Positions 1 through 11,277 of a stretch of 53,525 nt of DNA are shown in pieces. Under the pieces are notes generated by a model. It did not search any database. It was not told where the DNA came from and saw nothing but the letters and a program-made list of their open reading frames with translations. The position numbers were made by a program, and so were the translations under genes. Numbering within the stretch: position 1 is the first letter of the stretch; the number at the start of each line of letters is the position of its first letter. The stretch comes from Lingula anatina (Eukaryota; Brachiopoda; Lingulata; Lingulida; Lingulidae). The DNA lies in the NCBI RefSeq assembly GCF_001039355.2, contig NW_019774859.1, positions 271,233 through 324,757 on the forward strand, read 5' to 3'.

Positions 1-3000
1 CGCTGTGGCAGCAGCGCAGATCGTGGTGGATAAAGCAAGGGTGGTGCTGGACATCGCTGAAGGTGCTTTGGAACTGGCTAAGCTTGCCCTGGAAGGGGTT
101 AAAGCAACCATTGAAGCTGCCAAGGCTGCTCTTGAAGTAGTGAAGTTTGCAGTGAGAGCGGCCTCCAAAGTGTTTGAGCTGATTGTCACTTACGGGCTGC
201 AGTCCATATTAGATGTTAGGCAGTGTGGGTTCCGAGTGGAGCTTTCTACAGTCGACTTACCTATATTTGATGTGTCGTGTGAAGTGAATGCATTCCGCCT
301 TGGTTGGAGGACCGTAAGGATAAGGATCAACTTTAAAAATATATTGCAGAGCCTACTGGAAGCAGCTAAAGCTACAATTAAAGCACTTTTGAATGCACTT
401 AAAGGTGCCTTCGCTGGACGAAAACGCCGCGAGATAGAGTTTGACGTGAACGTCAAGATGCACACCTTATACAGGGTGATTCGTCAAACTGGGAGCATCG
501 AAGCAGGCGAACAACTATTAAATGAAACCCTTGACGTAAAAGATGATATTACTGGCTTCAAGAACAGCACCGATGAGGATCTCAACAACCTTAGTGACGA
601 GAAAAACAGAGTCGATATGTTTGCAGAAAATTGTGACACTTTTAACGAAGCGGAGGGATTTCTGCGTCGCGTCTTTGGCTCCCTTTTAAGTGTTGCAACT
701 GACTCCAAAGCATCGTTAGACAACGTGACGGCCATGTTGGAGACCTTCCCAGATGTTGACACCCCTCAACTATCGAATGGATCATTAGCGTCTTTCGGGG
801 TTAATGTTACGGTCGGTGAATCTGATTACAATCTCACGGCTGAGGAGATGGAGGCGACGTTTGCGGAGACCCTGGCGAACATCACGGATGATCCGGAACT
901 TAAAGAGGCTCTGGGGGCGTCTACGTTTGCCAAGAGCATAATTCTGGAGGAGACAGAACAAGCAGCGAAGATGGCGTTTGTGGAAGCGTGGATCAGTGTC
1001 GCAGAAAATATTACATCATCGACATATCCGCCTGATGTTTGTGCCAACTTCAGAGACTGTGTGGTGTACGACCTTGGACGTCTGTATGACCTATACGATA
1101 CTAGGCCAGTAAACGAGCATATTTTCCCCATTGAGGTTGGAAAAAATTGGTGACAAAGGTTTCTCAACTGATTCTGGTCCGTTGAAGGCCCAATATAACC
1201 CAAAAAATTTCCCCCATGAATCCCCCCATGGCAAAGTCTCGTTTTCCACAAAAATCCAAAATGGCCGCTATTGAATGGGGTGGGTGGACTTGAAATCCAT
1301 AACTTGGGAACCCATTGTCACAGAAACATGTTTTAAGTATCAACTCCTACTAAGTGGGGGATCCCCAATCTTTTGCAACTGAACTCAAGGTCACTGGAGG
1401 TCAAGGTCATGACCTTATTACAAGATCAAGGCATTTTTGGAGAAAAAAAAACCCATAATGTCTATATGACAGTTTCCCAATGTCACAGAAACACGTTTAA
1501 AGTATCAACTCCTACTAAGTGAGGGATCCCCAATCTTTTGCAACCACTTTCAAGGTCACANAACATGTTTTAAGTATCAACTCCTACTAAGTGGGGGATC
1601 CCCAATCTTTTGCAACTAAACTCAAGGTCACTGGAGGTCAAGGTCATGACCTTATTACAAGATCAAGGCATTTTTGGAGAAAAAAAACCCATAATGTCTA
1701 TATGACAGTTTCCCAATGTCACAGAAACACGTTTAAAGTATCAACTCCTACTAAGTGAGGGATCCCCAATCTTTTGCAACCACTTTCAAGGTCACATGAG
1801 GTCAAGGTCATAACCTAATCACAAGATCTATACATTTTGCGAGCAAAAAATGACGTGATGTCCATATATTGGTAACCTAATGTCACAAAAACATATTTTA
1901 GTCTTAACTATTATTAAATAATGTACCACCAATCTTTTGCAAATTTATTCAGAGTCATTAGAGGTCAAGGTCATGACCCTAATTTCAAGGACACTGTATT
2001 TTTCGAGCAGAAAATTCCCATATTATCTAAACCTTTGTAATTGGATGTCACAGAAGCATGTTTAAATATCATTTCCTACTAAGTGAGGTTCTGCGAATTA
2101 TTGGTAAATGCTTTCTAGGCCACCAGAGGTCAATGTCATGACCTTATTTTCAAGGTCATGGCATTTTAAGCTTGAACAAAATGCCATCATGTCTATATTT
2201 TGATAACCCTATTTCACAGAAACATGTTGAAAGTATCGATTCATACTAAGTTACATATTGCTGATCATTTGAAACTATTTCTAGGATCACCAGCGGTCAG
2301 GGTCATATCCTCATAACAAGGTTGTTATAACATTTAAGAAAAATTGATTTTACACTAATCAAAAACAACACAGGTGATTGTTTAAAGAATATTTCATTAC
2401 AGAAAAGGCATCGGCACTACTGCATGGTACTCATTTAAATCAATGACAATCGGTTTACAAGGCTTAAGGGTATACTGTACCCATTTCAAAATCACTAAGT
2501 GTTATACAGATATATGTTTAAATAAAGCTGTGTTTTACATTATACAGAAACTAAAAGTGAAAAAAAACATCAAGTACCTGAACCTTGTGTGAATATTCCA
2601 CTATATGTCAGAACTACATTGTTCAAAACTTCCTATTCTATTGCAGAGAGGAGTCGAGCAATTACATTTCTTCAAAAACTTCAGATACATGTGGGAGACC
2701 TTTAAAGCTTAATAACATGACATAAACTTGTTTCATACTGGGCAAAGACAGCCTATTACACAACAACCATTGTAGCCTCACATAAGACATGTAAAAAATT
2801 GGAATATTACAGCATTCTATAATACTGCAATGGGGGAATTAATTCATTTTGGGTACATAAACATTTAGATAAAATATTATGGAATTAGAAATGAGGACGT
2901 TTTATATTGGCCACAGGCTGGGGGGAAATATAACCAGGTGGAATGGCACCTTTTTATGGTATTTACCTTTTTGCCCAGAAGACAGGTTGCTACACCATTT

Positions 3001-6000
3001 GAACATCTCTCCAGCTTTTAAAAACCATCAAATGTTGATTTCTCATTGATATACACTTCCAGTGCTTCTCTCAAATTTTCGAACTTACTAGCCACAAGTT
3101 TATCACAATTGCTAGCTGTGGGTCTCTATACTAACAGTAGGTCTACATGTAGTTGTGGGATATGGGTCAAATAAAAGAGTCCCTTTCAGAGACAAATTCA
3201 AGGAGCAATTTGACTGCATGATGGACAGTGGTTAAAAGGCAATTGTGTCCTCTGCAGATAAGTTGGACTATTTACTTCAATGCAACTTCAACTGATATTT
3301 GTTAGAAGGCTATATACGTTACATGAGACTAGTTACATGATGAGCTTTAAACTGAAGGACACAAAGTCCTTTACATACGTGTTAGATCCTCGCCCACAGC
3401 TACAACTGTTTGTACGTCCCTTGTCCTTGGTGCTTTGACCATCAGATACAGGCCTGTAGCCAGTGGCATTCTGGGTAAAATTTTATCTAGGTACACAAAT
3501 ATTTCTAGGTCCACTTTTTTCAGAAAAAGCCCCCCTCCCTCCTTTTGAGACTGCTAGCTTGTCATAATGACTGTCGAATGAGATGCAGCAAAGTAAATGA
3601 AGGATGATGGTGAGAGCCTGTAGCCAGTTTCCTATTCTAACAGACCTGATAAAAACTTCCAGTTTGCGATCATGTCTCAGTACTAGTTCTCCAATCTGAC
3701 AGGAGCTGGCATGATATGAAAACATATAACTACTTTTGACACAGATGAGCACACCAAAAAACAGCAGCTTTAAAGTTTGTTGACCAAAACATATTACACT
3801 TTCTAATAGAGAGTTCACTTGTGGTGAACAAGTTCTCCCCAGCAAGTGGCCTGCTGCTTATTTCAGAATCCCACTGCAGGACCAAGAATTGGGATATTTA
3901 GGAAAACAGATGCTGAAATGACGCTCAAAGGGCACCATCTACAAGTTTGTCTTCACACAAGACAAGTTACTAATTTTCCACTCAGCACATTAAAATTACC
4001 TAATGAACCCAAGTATCGACTTGCGACAGCATGCTCAGTAGGCTTGGGAGAGGTTGTAGCTTTTAGACCTCACCCATCCATGATAGAGCAGAGTCAGAGC
4101 TATAGGTATTGAATCAACCATTAAGAATCAACAAATTTTACCATTGGCAATTCAGTAATGGCTAGCCTTTGGTTGTCTTAAAGCAACCAAATACAGATAC
4201 TGATTAAATGGGCAAATAAATGTGCTTTATCCACTATCTCCTCTCTACAATGGCACACAGATACTCCAAAGTAGATCATACATACAAAGGTGGGACAAGA
4301 AGGCTTTAGGTCAATCATTGGGCAGACAAGAAGAGAGCTTATGCCAATAGTACCGGTATTAAAATGAAGTATTTACATCAAACAACAATGGGCTCAGGTC
4401 GCTCTATACAATGTAACATTTGTCATAAAAAATGGAGATGCATATTTTGCTCTTAAACAATCTTATGTGTTGTACTTAGATCACCCTAGAATCAAATTTT
4501 CATTAAATTTCATGATGACCTTGCAATAAGGTCAATCCTGTACCTCCTAGATTTTGGAAATAGTTGCAAATGATAAACAGGACCCCATTTACAAGGCATT
4601 ATTGGCACGCTAAACACGTTTCTGTAACATTTGATAATTGAGAAATTATGGTATTTCGCTTGAAAATCTTACGATCTTGTAATTAGCGGTCATAACCTTA
4701 ACCTCTGGTGACCCTTAAATTAGTTGCAATTGATTGTTGACTTCTCATTTAGTAGGAATTGATACATTAAACATGCATGTTTTAGTGACGGACGGTTACC
4801 AAGTTATAGATAATATGATATAACTCACTTGGAAAATACTATGCCCTTGAAATTTTTTCATAATCTTGGCCTCTGGTGACCTTGAAAATAGTTGCAAGTG
4901 TTTGGCAGTGTCCAACTTGGTTGATACTGTTTCTTATAACATGTTTCTATGACAACAGGGGAACTGTCATATAGACATTATGGTTTTTTTTGCTCCAAAA
5001 ATGCTTTGACCATGTAATAAGGTCATGACCTTGACCTCCAGTGACCTTGAGAGTAGTTGCAAAAGATTGGGGATCACTCACTTATTAGGAGTTGATACTT
5101 AAAACATGTTTCTGTGACATTGGGAAACTGTCATATAGACATTACGGGTTTTTTTCCTCCAAAAATGCTTTGACCTTGCAATAAGGTCATGACCTTGACC
5201 TCCGTGACCTTGAGACTAGTTGCAAAAGATTGGGGATCACTCACTTAATAGGAGTTGATACTTAAAACATCTTAAAACATGTTTCTGTGACATTGGGAAA
5301 CTGTCATATAGACATTATGGGGTATTTTTTCTCCAAAAATGCCTTGATCTTGTAATTATGTCATGACCTTGACCTGCAGTGACCTTGAGACTAGTTGCAA
5401 AAGATTGGGGATCCCTCACTTAGTAGGATTTGATACTTAAAACATGTTTCTGTGACATTGGGTTCCCAAGTTATAGATTTCAAGTCCACCCACCCCATTC
5501 AATAGCGGCCATTTTGGATTTTTGTGGAAAATGAGACCTTGCCATGGGGGGATTCATGGGGGAAATTTTTTGGGCTATATTGGGCCTTCAACGGACCAGA
5601 ATCAGTTGAGAAACCTTTGTCACCAATTTTTTCCAACCTAAGTTGTTTATTGACTGGCCTATACCAATCTACAGTTACCGGGTGTCGAAAGCATCAAGGG
5701 TTATCTTCCCGCTCTGGAGAACTCAATCCTGGCACTTTTGAACAGCGAGGAAGACATAGATGTCAATGAGGCTTATCAATATAGCCGAGAAAGCATGGAT
5801 CACCTTGATAATATCAAACTTAATGACGTATTCTGTAAAACCGCACCGCAAATCATTGCAGGACCCAGCAACACCACTGTTTCGACTGGAGAGTCCGTGC
5901 AGTTCACATGCGAAGCGACTGGTGATCCCACACCGGACTACTCCTGGTTTAAGGATGGAGAGGCGCTGGGAATAACCTCGAAGACCTTGCGCTTGGAATC

Positions 6001-6110
6001 GGTGTCAGATTCAGATGCGGGATCATACTCGTGCCGAGCTGAAAACTACATCGCAGGCGTTGACTCAGAATCTGGATATTTGACAGTTATCAATGTTGGT
6101 AAGAAAGTCA

Positions 6111-6142
<32 letters not shown>

Positions 6143-6521
6143 TGAATTGCCTTGGGCTTGCCTCATTAAACTACCGCTGTGCACATCAAGGCAAAATACA
6201 AGCAGCAAGACGAATGCATACAAGATGCAAGCTTGTGTCCAAAAACGTATGCTTTTATACCTGTATGAAAATGTGCATTTCAACATTGTTTGAAAAAATT
6301 ATATGCTTTCTCTTTTTCCAGTAATTGCATGCCCGACTGCTTTCGCCAAGGTGGCTCACCCCTTCGACTGCGGGAAGTTTGTGGTGTGTGTGTGGTCAAG
6401 GCCCGTGGTCATGACCTGTCCCCGTAGCCAAGACGGGCAGCTGGTGTGGGATCAGAGCCTATTGACCTGCAACTACGTCCGTAACGTACCGCGGTGTCAA
6501 CATGACCAGCTCGGCGAGTAA
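1..6521 (+). CDS. Secreted Ig plus chitin-binding (peritrophin-A) protein, 5'-truncated by window edge
   Basis: Exons read as 1..1135 (continuing in from the left), 5675..6098 and 6322..6521, stop TAA at 6519-6521. The junctions keep frame: exon 1 ends GAG in phase 0, exon 2 starts TTA, and exon 2 ends on a single G that joins TA of exon 3. The visible protein starts with amphipathic Ala/Leu/Glu/Lys helical repeats (about residues 12-60), then a conserved-looking block with two Cys and Trp, a basic RKRR site (about 139-142) that could be cut by a furin-like protease, and an acidic, N-glycosylation-rich helical region. Exon 2 encodes an I-set-like Ig domain (FTCEATG, W of YSWFKDG, DAGSYSCRA). 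Exon 3 encodes one CBM14/peritrophin-A domain (CP, HPFDCGKF, C, MTCP, LVWDQ, TCNY, RC). The protein is therefore probably extracellular and chitin-binding, perhaps in cuticle, shell or mucus matrix (inference). The helical part belongs to a family I recognise only as uncharacterised invertebrate proteins. Confidence 0.8.
1318..2330 (+). repeat. ~165-bp tandem repeats, left arm of the foldback-like element
   Basis: The phrase CACAGAAACATG (with variants) recurs at about 1321, 1486, 1558, 1722, 1885, 2051 and 2217, so spacing is 163-166 bases except one short step of 72 at the ambiguous base 1561. Each unit also carries a TCAACTCCTACTAAGT-like stretch, a GGATCCCCAATCTTTTGCAA-like stretch and a cluster of AGGTCA hexamers. 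Similarity falls from the outer to the inner units. Confidence 0.85.
1561..1561. other. Ambiguous base (N), probable collapsed repeat join
   Basis: This is the only N in the window. It falls inside the tandem repeats, where the expected CACAGAAACATG reads CACANAACATG and the local repeat spacing drops from about 165 to 72. The simplest reading is an assembly join that lost part of one or more units. Confidence 0.7.
2331..4450. other. Core of the foldback-like element, no gene seen
   Basis: This is the single-copy interior between the two inverted arms. Only short open frames occur (about 120 codons at most), with no transposase motif, no Cys/His pattern and no splice-linked coding pattern that I can recognise. 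Confidence 0.5.
4600..5460 (-). repeat. ~164-bp tandem repeats, right arm of the foldback-like element
   Basis: The reverse complement of the left-arm repeats. The CATGTTTCTGTGAC phrase and its variants recur at about 4616, 4776, 4939, 5103, 5279 and 5443. One unit near 5265-5290 has a small internal duplication of CTTAAAACAT. Confidence 0.8.
6113..6140. repeat. (CT)n microsatellite in intron
   Basis: A run of CT dinucleotides lies just downstream of the exon 2 donor (G|GTAAGA at 6098/6099) of the Ig/chitin-binding gene. Confidence 0.9.
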
Positions 6522-7936
6522 ATCACGCCTGGATCACGTGAACACCATGTTGTTATCACGTGATAATATTGTGAAAATGACAAACCATGCTGAATTTTTT
6601 AAAGTGTGTTCTTATTGAGATGCTGTTGTTATGAACTTTTTTCAAGCACTCCAACACGATATAATATGCCCCTTTTTCACAGTTATTTTATTGCTGTTCT
6701 GGTCCGCATTAACGCTTAGTAGACTGCCCTATATGAAATATTATTATTATTATTATTATTATTATTAAACTTATGAAATAATTAAAACATCTGACTACTC
6801 ATACACAGATATATACACTAACAAACACACGTATATTACCATGATAAAGGTGACTTTATTGGTTGAAAAAAAAAAAAAAGATCCTCGAGCGGCTTTCGAT
6901 ATTTACCACTTCATAGGACATTTGTATTCATATATATAACAGTGTTAAATATAATCCCTTCTTGCATGTATAGATAAAATAGTAGCCTAATAAAAATTTA
7001 TGGAAATAAGTATTTTCAGAGTGCGATGCGACTTGATCAAGGCGATTGGAGTATACAGTTATGTACCTTCAGTGCTTCGTTTTAAACCCTTTTTTCATCG
7101 TCTTATATTCCAATAGCCTACCAATTCCCTGCCGTGTGCCCCCCCCCTTTGAACGCCTCTGGACCCCTTTATCAAAAATCCTGGATCCGTGCCTGTATAT
7201 CCCAGAGTAATTAATAATCGCTCAAGACAGACACCCAACAGTACAAATGTTTAACAAGTATACAGAAATCCTCAAATCCGTGCATACGGTTGTGAAAGAG
7301 GTTTTAGATCACATATATTGTAACAATTGGGGTCAGTGAGGCTAGCAGGCCGCTATAAAAATCATTAGATGTAATGTAAATACTGGCCAAACAATAGTCT
7401 GCATTGTATAACCTGTTTCTATTTTCTTTTTTAATTACTTTTCACTAAATCCTACAGTACCTAAAACTATCATTGGTCAAAAAGGTTGTCCCACCAACAG
7501 TTTTATGTGCTTTTATTTATAGATGACCACATCACCGGATTTAATTGCTATGAATGGTGATTTTCATTCCAGATTCCATTACTAACATGATTAGTGGTAC
7601 AGAAAATACAAACTAGCGGCGAAGATATCAATATTTATACCACTTATTCACTTTTATTGCATGTATCCCCTCAAATCTGATGTTCCACTGTCATTTCCAC
7701 ATTAAATTGAAAAGACACCACCAAACGTCACCAAATTTACTCATATTTAGCATTTGGGTATGGTCGCTTAAGGTCACGTGCATGTCTATTAGCGTTTGTG
7801 TTTACTGTGTAATATAATTACCTCCTGTAGACGGTGCTGCTGCCTTCAACAAGGAAAACCATTCTGTTTTGTTGGATATCCTAAAATGCTTGGCGGAATT
7901 GGTCCTGACTATTTGGAGTTTGGTTCTCCTCTGGAC
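6522..7936. other. Intergenic, AT-rich, no gene seen
   Basis: This stretch holds two TCACGTGA E-box-like octamers (6533-6540 and within a 14-bp palindrome at 6553-6566), an (ATT)n run near 6740-6766, and at about 7140-7196 a poly-C and a CTGGATCCGTGCCTG end that resembles the hAT-like MITE ends found elsewhere in the window. No coding exon could be supported. Confidence 0.5.
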
Positions 7937-8087
7937 TGTTTGGTTCACTGGCGAATTCAATTAAAGGACTGATGTCACAATGGCATCAAATAGATTTTAA
8001 AAAGTTACTGATACAAAACACGATTTTAATCCTTATTTCCATGCATCAGTCATAAAAATAAATATTTCATATTAAATGGCAATTCTG
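7937..8087 (-). mobile_element. Fragment of the TA-target TIR transposon (third copy)
   Basis: Read on the minus strand from 8087, it begins CAGAATTGCCATTTAATATG, matching the left end of the copies at 13430 and 52269. Similarity continues through the GATTAAAAT...TTTAATAACTTTT-type segment to the phrase GAATTCGCCAGTGAA, then stops. It lies only 20 bases beyond the stop codon of the UDP-glycosyltransferase gene, so it probably forms part of that gene's 3' UTR. Confidence 0.7.
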
Positions 8088-8107
8088 TAGATAGTAATGA
8101 AATGATA

Positions 8108-10229
8108 TCATTGTTTCTTCTTGTCGCCGCCTGTTGCTGGATTCTGATCACACTTCCTCCTGCATGCTCTACAAAGAATCTTGATGCAATAGACACCTAA
8201 GACGACCACACTTAAAAGAAAACCTATGACGTCGAGGCTATAGAATATGTACCATGGCAACTGTGCCCCCGGTGACTGTAAATGTGAGCCCCCGAACCTG
8301 ACCACGTGTTCAATCCAGTAGACCGCCTGATCCACGAGACTCATGGGATAGTCCCGTAATATCCGGGCATATCTTTTGGCGTTGCTCTGATATGTGGAAT
8401 TTGAGGCCAAAATGTTGATATTTTCCAGGAGCTCGCCAGGAGAGAACGTTGCAACGGACATCTTTATAGCCAACCCTCTCTTAACGAGTCGCTCAGCGTT
8501 GTGGGGCTGATCTCCGGCGATTGGCATTGCCAATACTGGGACGCCGTTAAACAGCGCCTCGTACGAACCGGCGTTGCCACAGTGGGACAGGAATACTTTC
8601 ACGCTCTCATGTGCCAGAAGATCGCTTTGTGGTAACCAAGACATCAGTTTGATATTGGGCGGTATTTCCCCCAAGTCTTCTCCACTGTAACGCCATACGA
8701 CTCCATATTTCAGCTTGCTGAACACACTCAGGAATCTTTTGCTGATTTCTGTAGGTAAATACTTTACGACAGAGCCAAACGAAACTACCACTACTCCCTG
8801 GGATTTGAATTTCTGTACAAACGCTTCCAGATGGTCTGGCAAAGGTGCAGGTTGCTTCACACCCATGCCGCCAAGTAGGATCACATTGGGAAGGGTAGGG
8901 ATCGGTTCTAGGGCAGGATTCACGCTTATCACCAGCCAAAGTATACTGTCTCTCAGAAATTCGTTGAATGTCTTTATTGGCTTATGGGGCACGTGTCTCT
9001 GCACCAACTCCGCAGGTATTGAGGGTGTAAATATAAAGTTAGAAACCAGTGTGATGACAAAGTTCTGAACACGTTCCATGAAGTCCATGTGTTCAGTGAA
9101 GGTCGTGAACAAGGAAGGTACAACAGATGGGAGAAGAGGCAACCCTGCCTGACCTAGTAACGAGGTGAATGACGTAATACTGATTACAGGCAAGTCCAGT
9201 TTGTAAGGCAGAATCTGGCAGTTAGCAAGAAATGGGTACGCCCCTATCACAGCCACGTCAAAATTGAACGACGAAAGTTTAACGAATAGTTCCTGGTCCT
9301 CCAACATTTCTGCACATTGGGACGTGAAAAACTCAGCCGCAGTTCTCACCAACCGGAAATTCGTCACCATATCCCCGTCACTTTGTATCATATCTTTGAC
9401 GTCATTCCTCTGAAACTCCTCCGAACCCAGAATATACTCCTTGTCCGTTTTGAACGTCAGGTAATTGACACTGCCGTCCTTGGTGGAGTCGGGGATGGGG
9501 AAATTTGAGCCGACAATGACGTAAACTTGGTGTCCGCGTTTGTGCAGTTCTTTGGCCAGGTTATGGAAAACCAAGGTGACACTCTTGCCTATGCCTGGCA
9601 TTGCTAGGAATCTGAAATGTTCACAGTAACTACTACTAGAAAATCACTAATTCTCAAATAGCGCCAAATATAATATTGTAGGTATACAGCGTAGGCTGAA
9701 TAAGTTTTCTAAGATTTTACTTTTCTCATACAAATAAATGTATAAATAATACATAAATAAATAAATTAATTAATCAATAAAAGAAAATATAAATAAAAAA
9801 CCTTGAATAGACGCCCGCTGAAATAAGGTAAGGGTGGGGAAAACTGAAATGGAATTGCACCCATCCACGCCACTCAAATACTGCAGATATTGAGGTTGAC
9901 GTCACAACCACTGAGCAAATCGTACATAACGTCACGTAAAATGGTTCTAATAACAGTATTAATGCTAGACAGAAAACATTTCACGTCCAAGTATACCCAC
10001 ATTTATTTAAAAAAAAATATATATAATCTTATATGAAATCCACTCAGACTAAATCTTTTATTAGCTAAAAAAAATTAAAGACTAGTTGATTTTTCCTAAT
10101 CGTTGCAGAAGATAAACAGAACTTAAATTCTAGTTACCTCGCGCAGGAACAGGGTGCCACGTGGCTCAGCGTCCAGAGACTAAAAATAACTAGTAGCGAC
10201 ACAATTGGCGTCCGCACTGGTGACATCAT
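8108..10229 (-). CDS. UDP-glycosyltransferase (UGT, GT1 family), catalytic dyad apparently substituted
   Basis: Two exons on the minus strand: 10229..10138 (signal peptide) and 9611..8108. The donor AG|GTAACT and the acceptor TTTCAG|A join in phase to give ...CSCA-R-FLAMPGIG, and the protein is 531 residues, the usual UGT length. It has an N-terminal hydrophobic signal (SLLVIFSLW), the UGT donor-binding signature (WLPQSDLLAH, then LSHCGNAGSYEALFNGVP, then DQPHNAERL at about residues 356-405), a C-terminal membrane segment and a dilysine ending KKKQ, which fits ER retention of a type I membrane enzyme. Family role: transfer of sugar from UDP-sugar to small lipophilic acceptors. Odd: the position where relatives have GHS reads GKS (Lys40), and the usual catalytic Asp aligns with Gly154, so activity is doubtful. 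The first Met could also be the second codon. Confidence 0.9.
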
Positions 10230-11277
10230 GTAGGTGTTTCCAGTCCAGTTTTGACGGTTCGACTAAGTCTAACATGCGTTTAAGATGTCGTGATACTTCT
10301 TTGTATTCCCTATATTATTCTAGACGATACAGCGTCTGATGACTAGAATCTATTAAACCAGAAAGTCTGTCTTCCCGAGGAAGAAAGTCATGAAATGGTC
10401 CCGCTTATCAGTGGAAATCACAACCTACAAACTAAACGTTGTCACTGCCAGATGACACTGCATGTACACGTGACGATATCCTCATGCACCAAAGTTAACT
10501 TACACATGCACTTACAGCAACAGACGAACGCCCTTGTTGGACTGAGCGCTGACTTAACAGAGATACTGAGGACGTCTCATCGCTGCTGAATGTCGAAATG
10601 CCCCGTTGTACTGCGCGCGGAGACTGAAGCCGTCAAAACAGGATTAAAACACCTCTAAAGTTCAGTTTATACTACACTGAACAAATTAAGAAATCTGCCC
10701 CAATCGCATTCATTTTAGCCCTACAAGAGTTTGTTCCATATAATGACCTTTGTAAGTTCAAATAAGCCTTGGGGTCGACGTCAATATTTGTATTTCGCGA
10801 TATGCCGGGTGTTATACAGGTACAGTAGGATACAGGCCATGGTCTACATGTAGTATATGATAACACGTGGCCGTACCCTCGAAGATATCGAAAACGAATT
10901 TTCTTTCAAGTTAGATAAGTATTACCCGAAGTCGAATAGTTGGTGTTCTCAAAGTCCACAAAAGTATGATTTCTATTCACGTGTTTGAGCTATTTTGATA
11001 AGTGCAGGAGAGTTAGGAGTCGGAAATTTCACTAAAATCTTCTTCAGGATTCATCATATGTGGGGTATACTTATCTAGCCGCTGATAGACCTGTAGTTCG
11101 ACATTTAAGACAAAACTTTATAAAGACAAAAGGTCAAGATAAGACCAAAAAAAGCAGTGATCTTACAAATATACAGACGTTTACAGGAAAAAAAGTAGAT
11201 TGAACCTGACGACCTCTGCACTGCTTGTTTGAGTAAGTACAAGACGAGGTTCAACGTCACCGCTTTCAAATACATTC
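10230..11277. other. Intergenic upstream of UGT, no gene seen
   Basis: Only short open frames without family features. It must contain the UGT promoter (minus strand), but no convincing TATA box was found close to 10230. Confidence 0.4.

Larger units (their letters stand above)
1134..5639. mobile_element. Foldback-like element with ~1.1-kb inverted arms
   Basis: The left end reads AGGTTGGAAAAAATTGG and the right end is its exact reverse complement. Inverted similarity continues at very high identity for several hundred bases, then with decay for about 1.1 kb per arm. Each arm has a unique outer part (about 180 bases) followed by tandem units of about 165 bases. The 2-kb core has no long ORF and no transposase I can recognise, so the copy looks non-autonomous. 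Long inverted arms built from tandem subrepeats are the hallmark of foldback elements. I could not find a target-site duplication: the flanks are CATTG and AAGTTG. The element fills the intron between exons 1 and 2 of the Ig/chitin-binding gene and begins within two bases of the exon end. Confidence 0.75.

Noticed and set aside
826-1251. 141-codon minus-strand frame opposite exon 1
   Set aside because: It is the antisense shadow of the real exon and crosses into the element arm.
5524-5769. 81-codon frame spanning the right end of the foldback-like element into exon 2
   Set aside because: It is in a different frame from exon 2 and most of it is element arm sequence.
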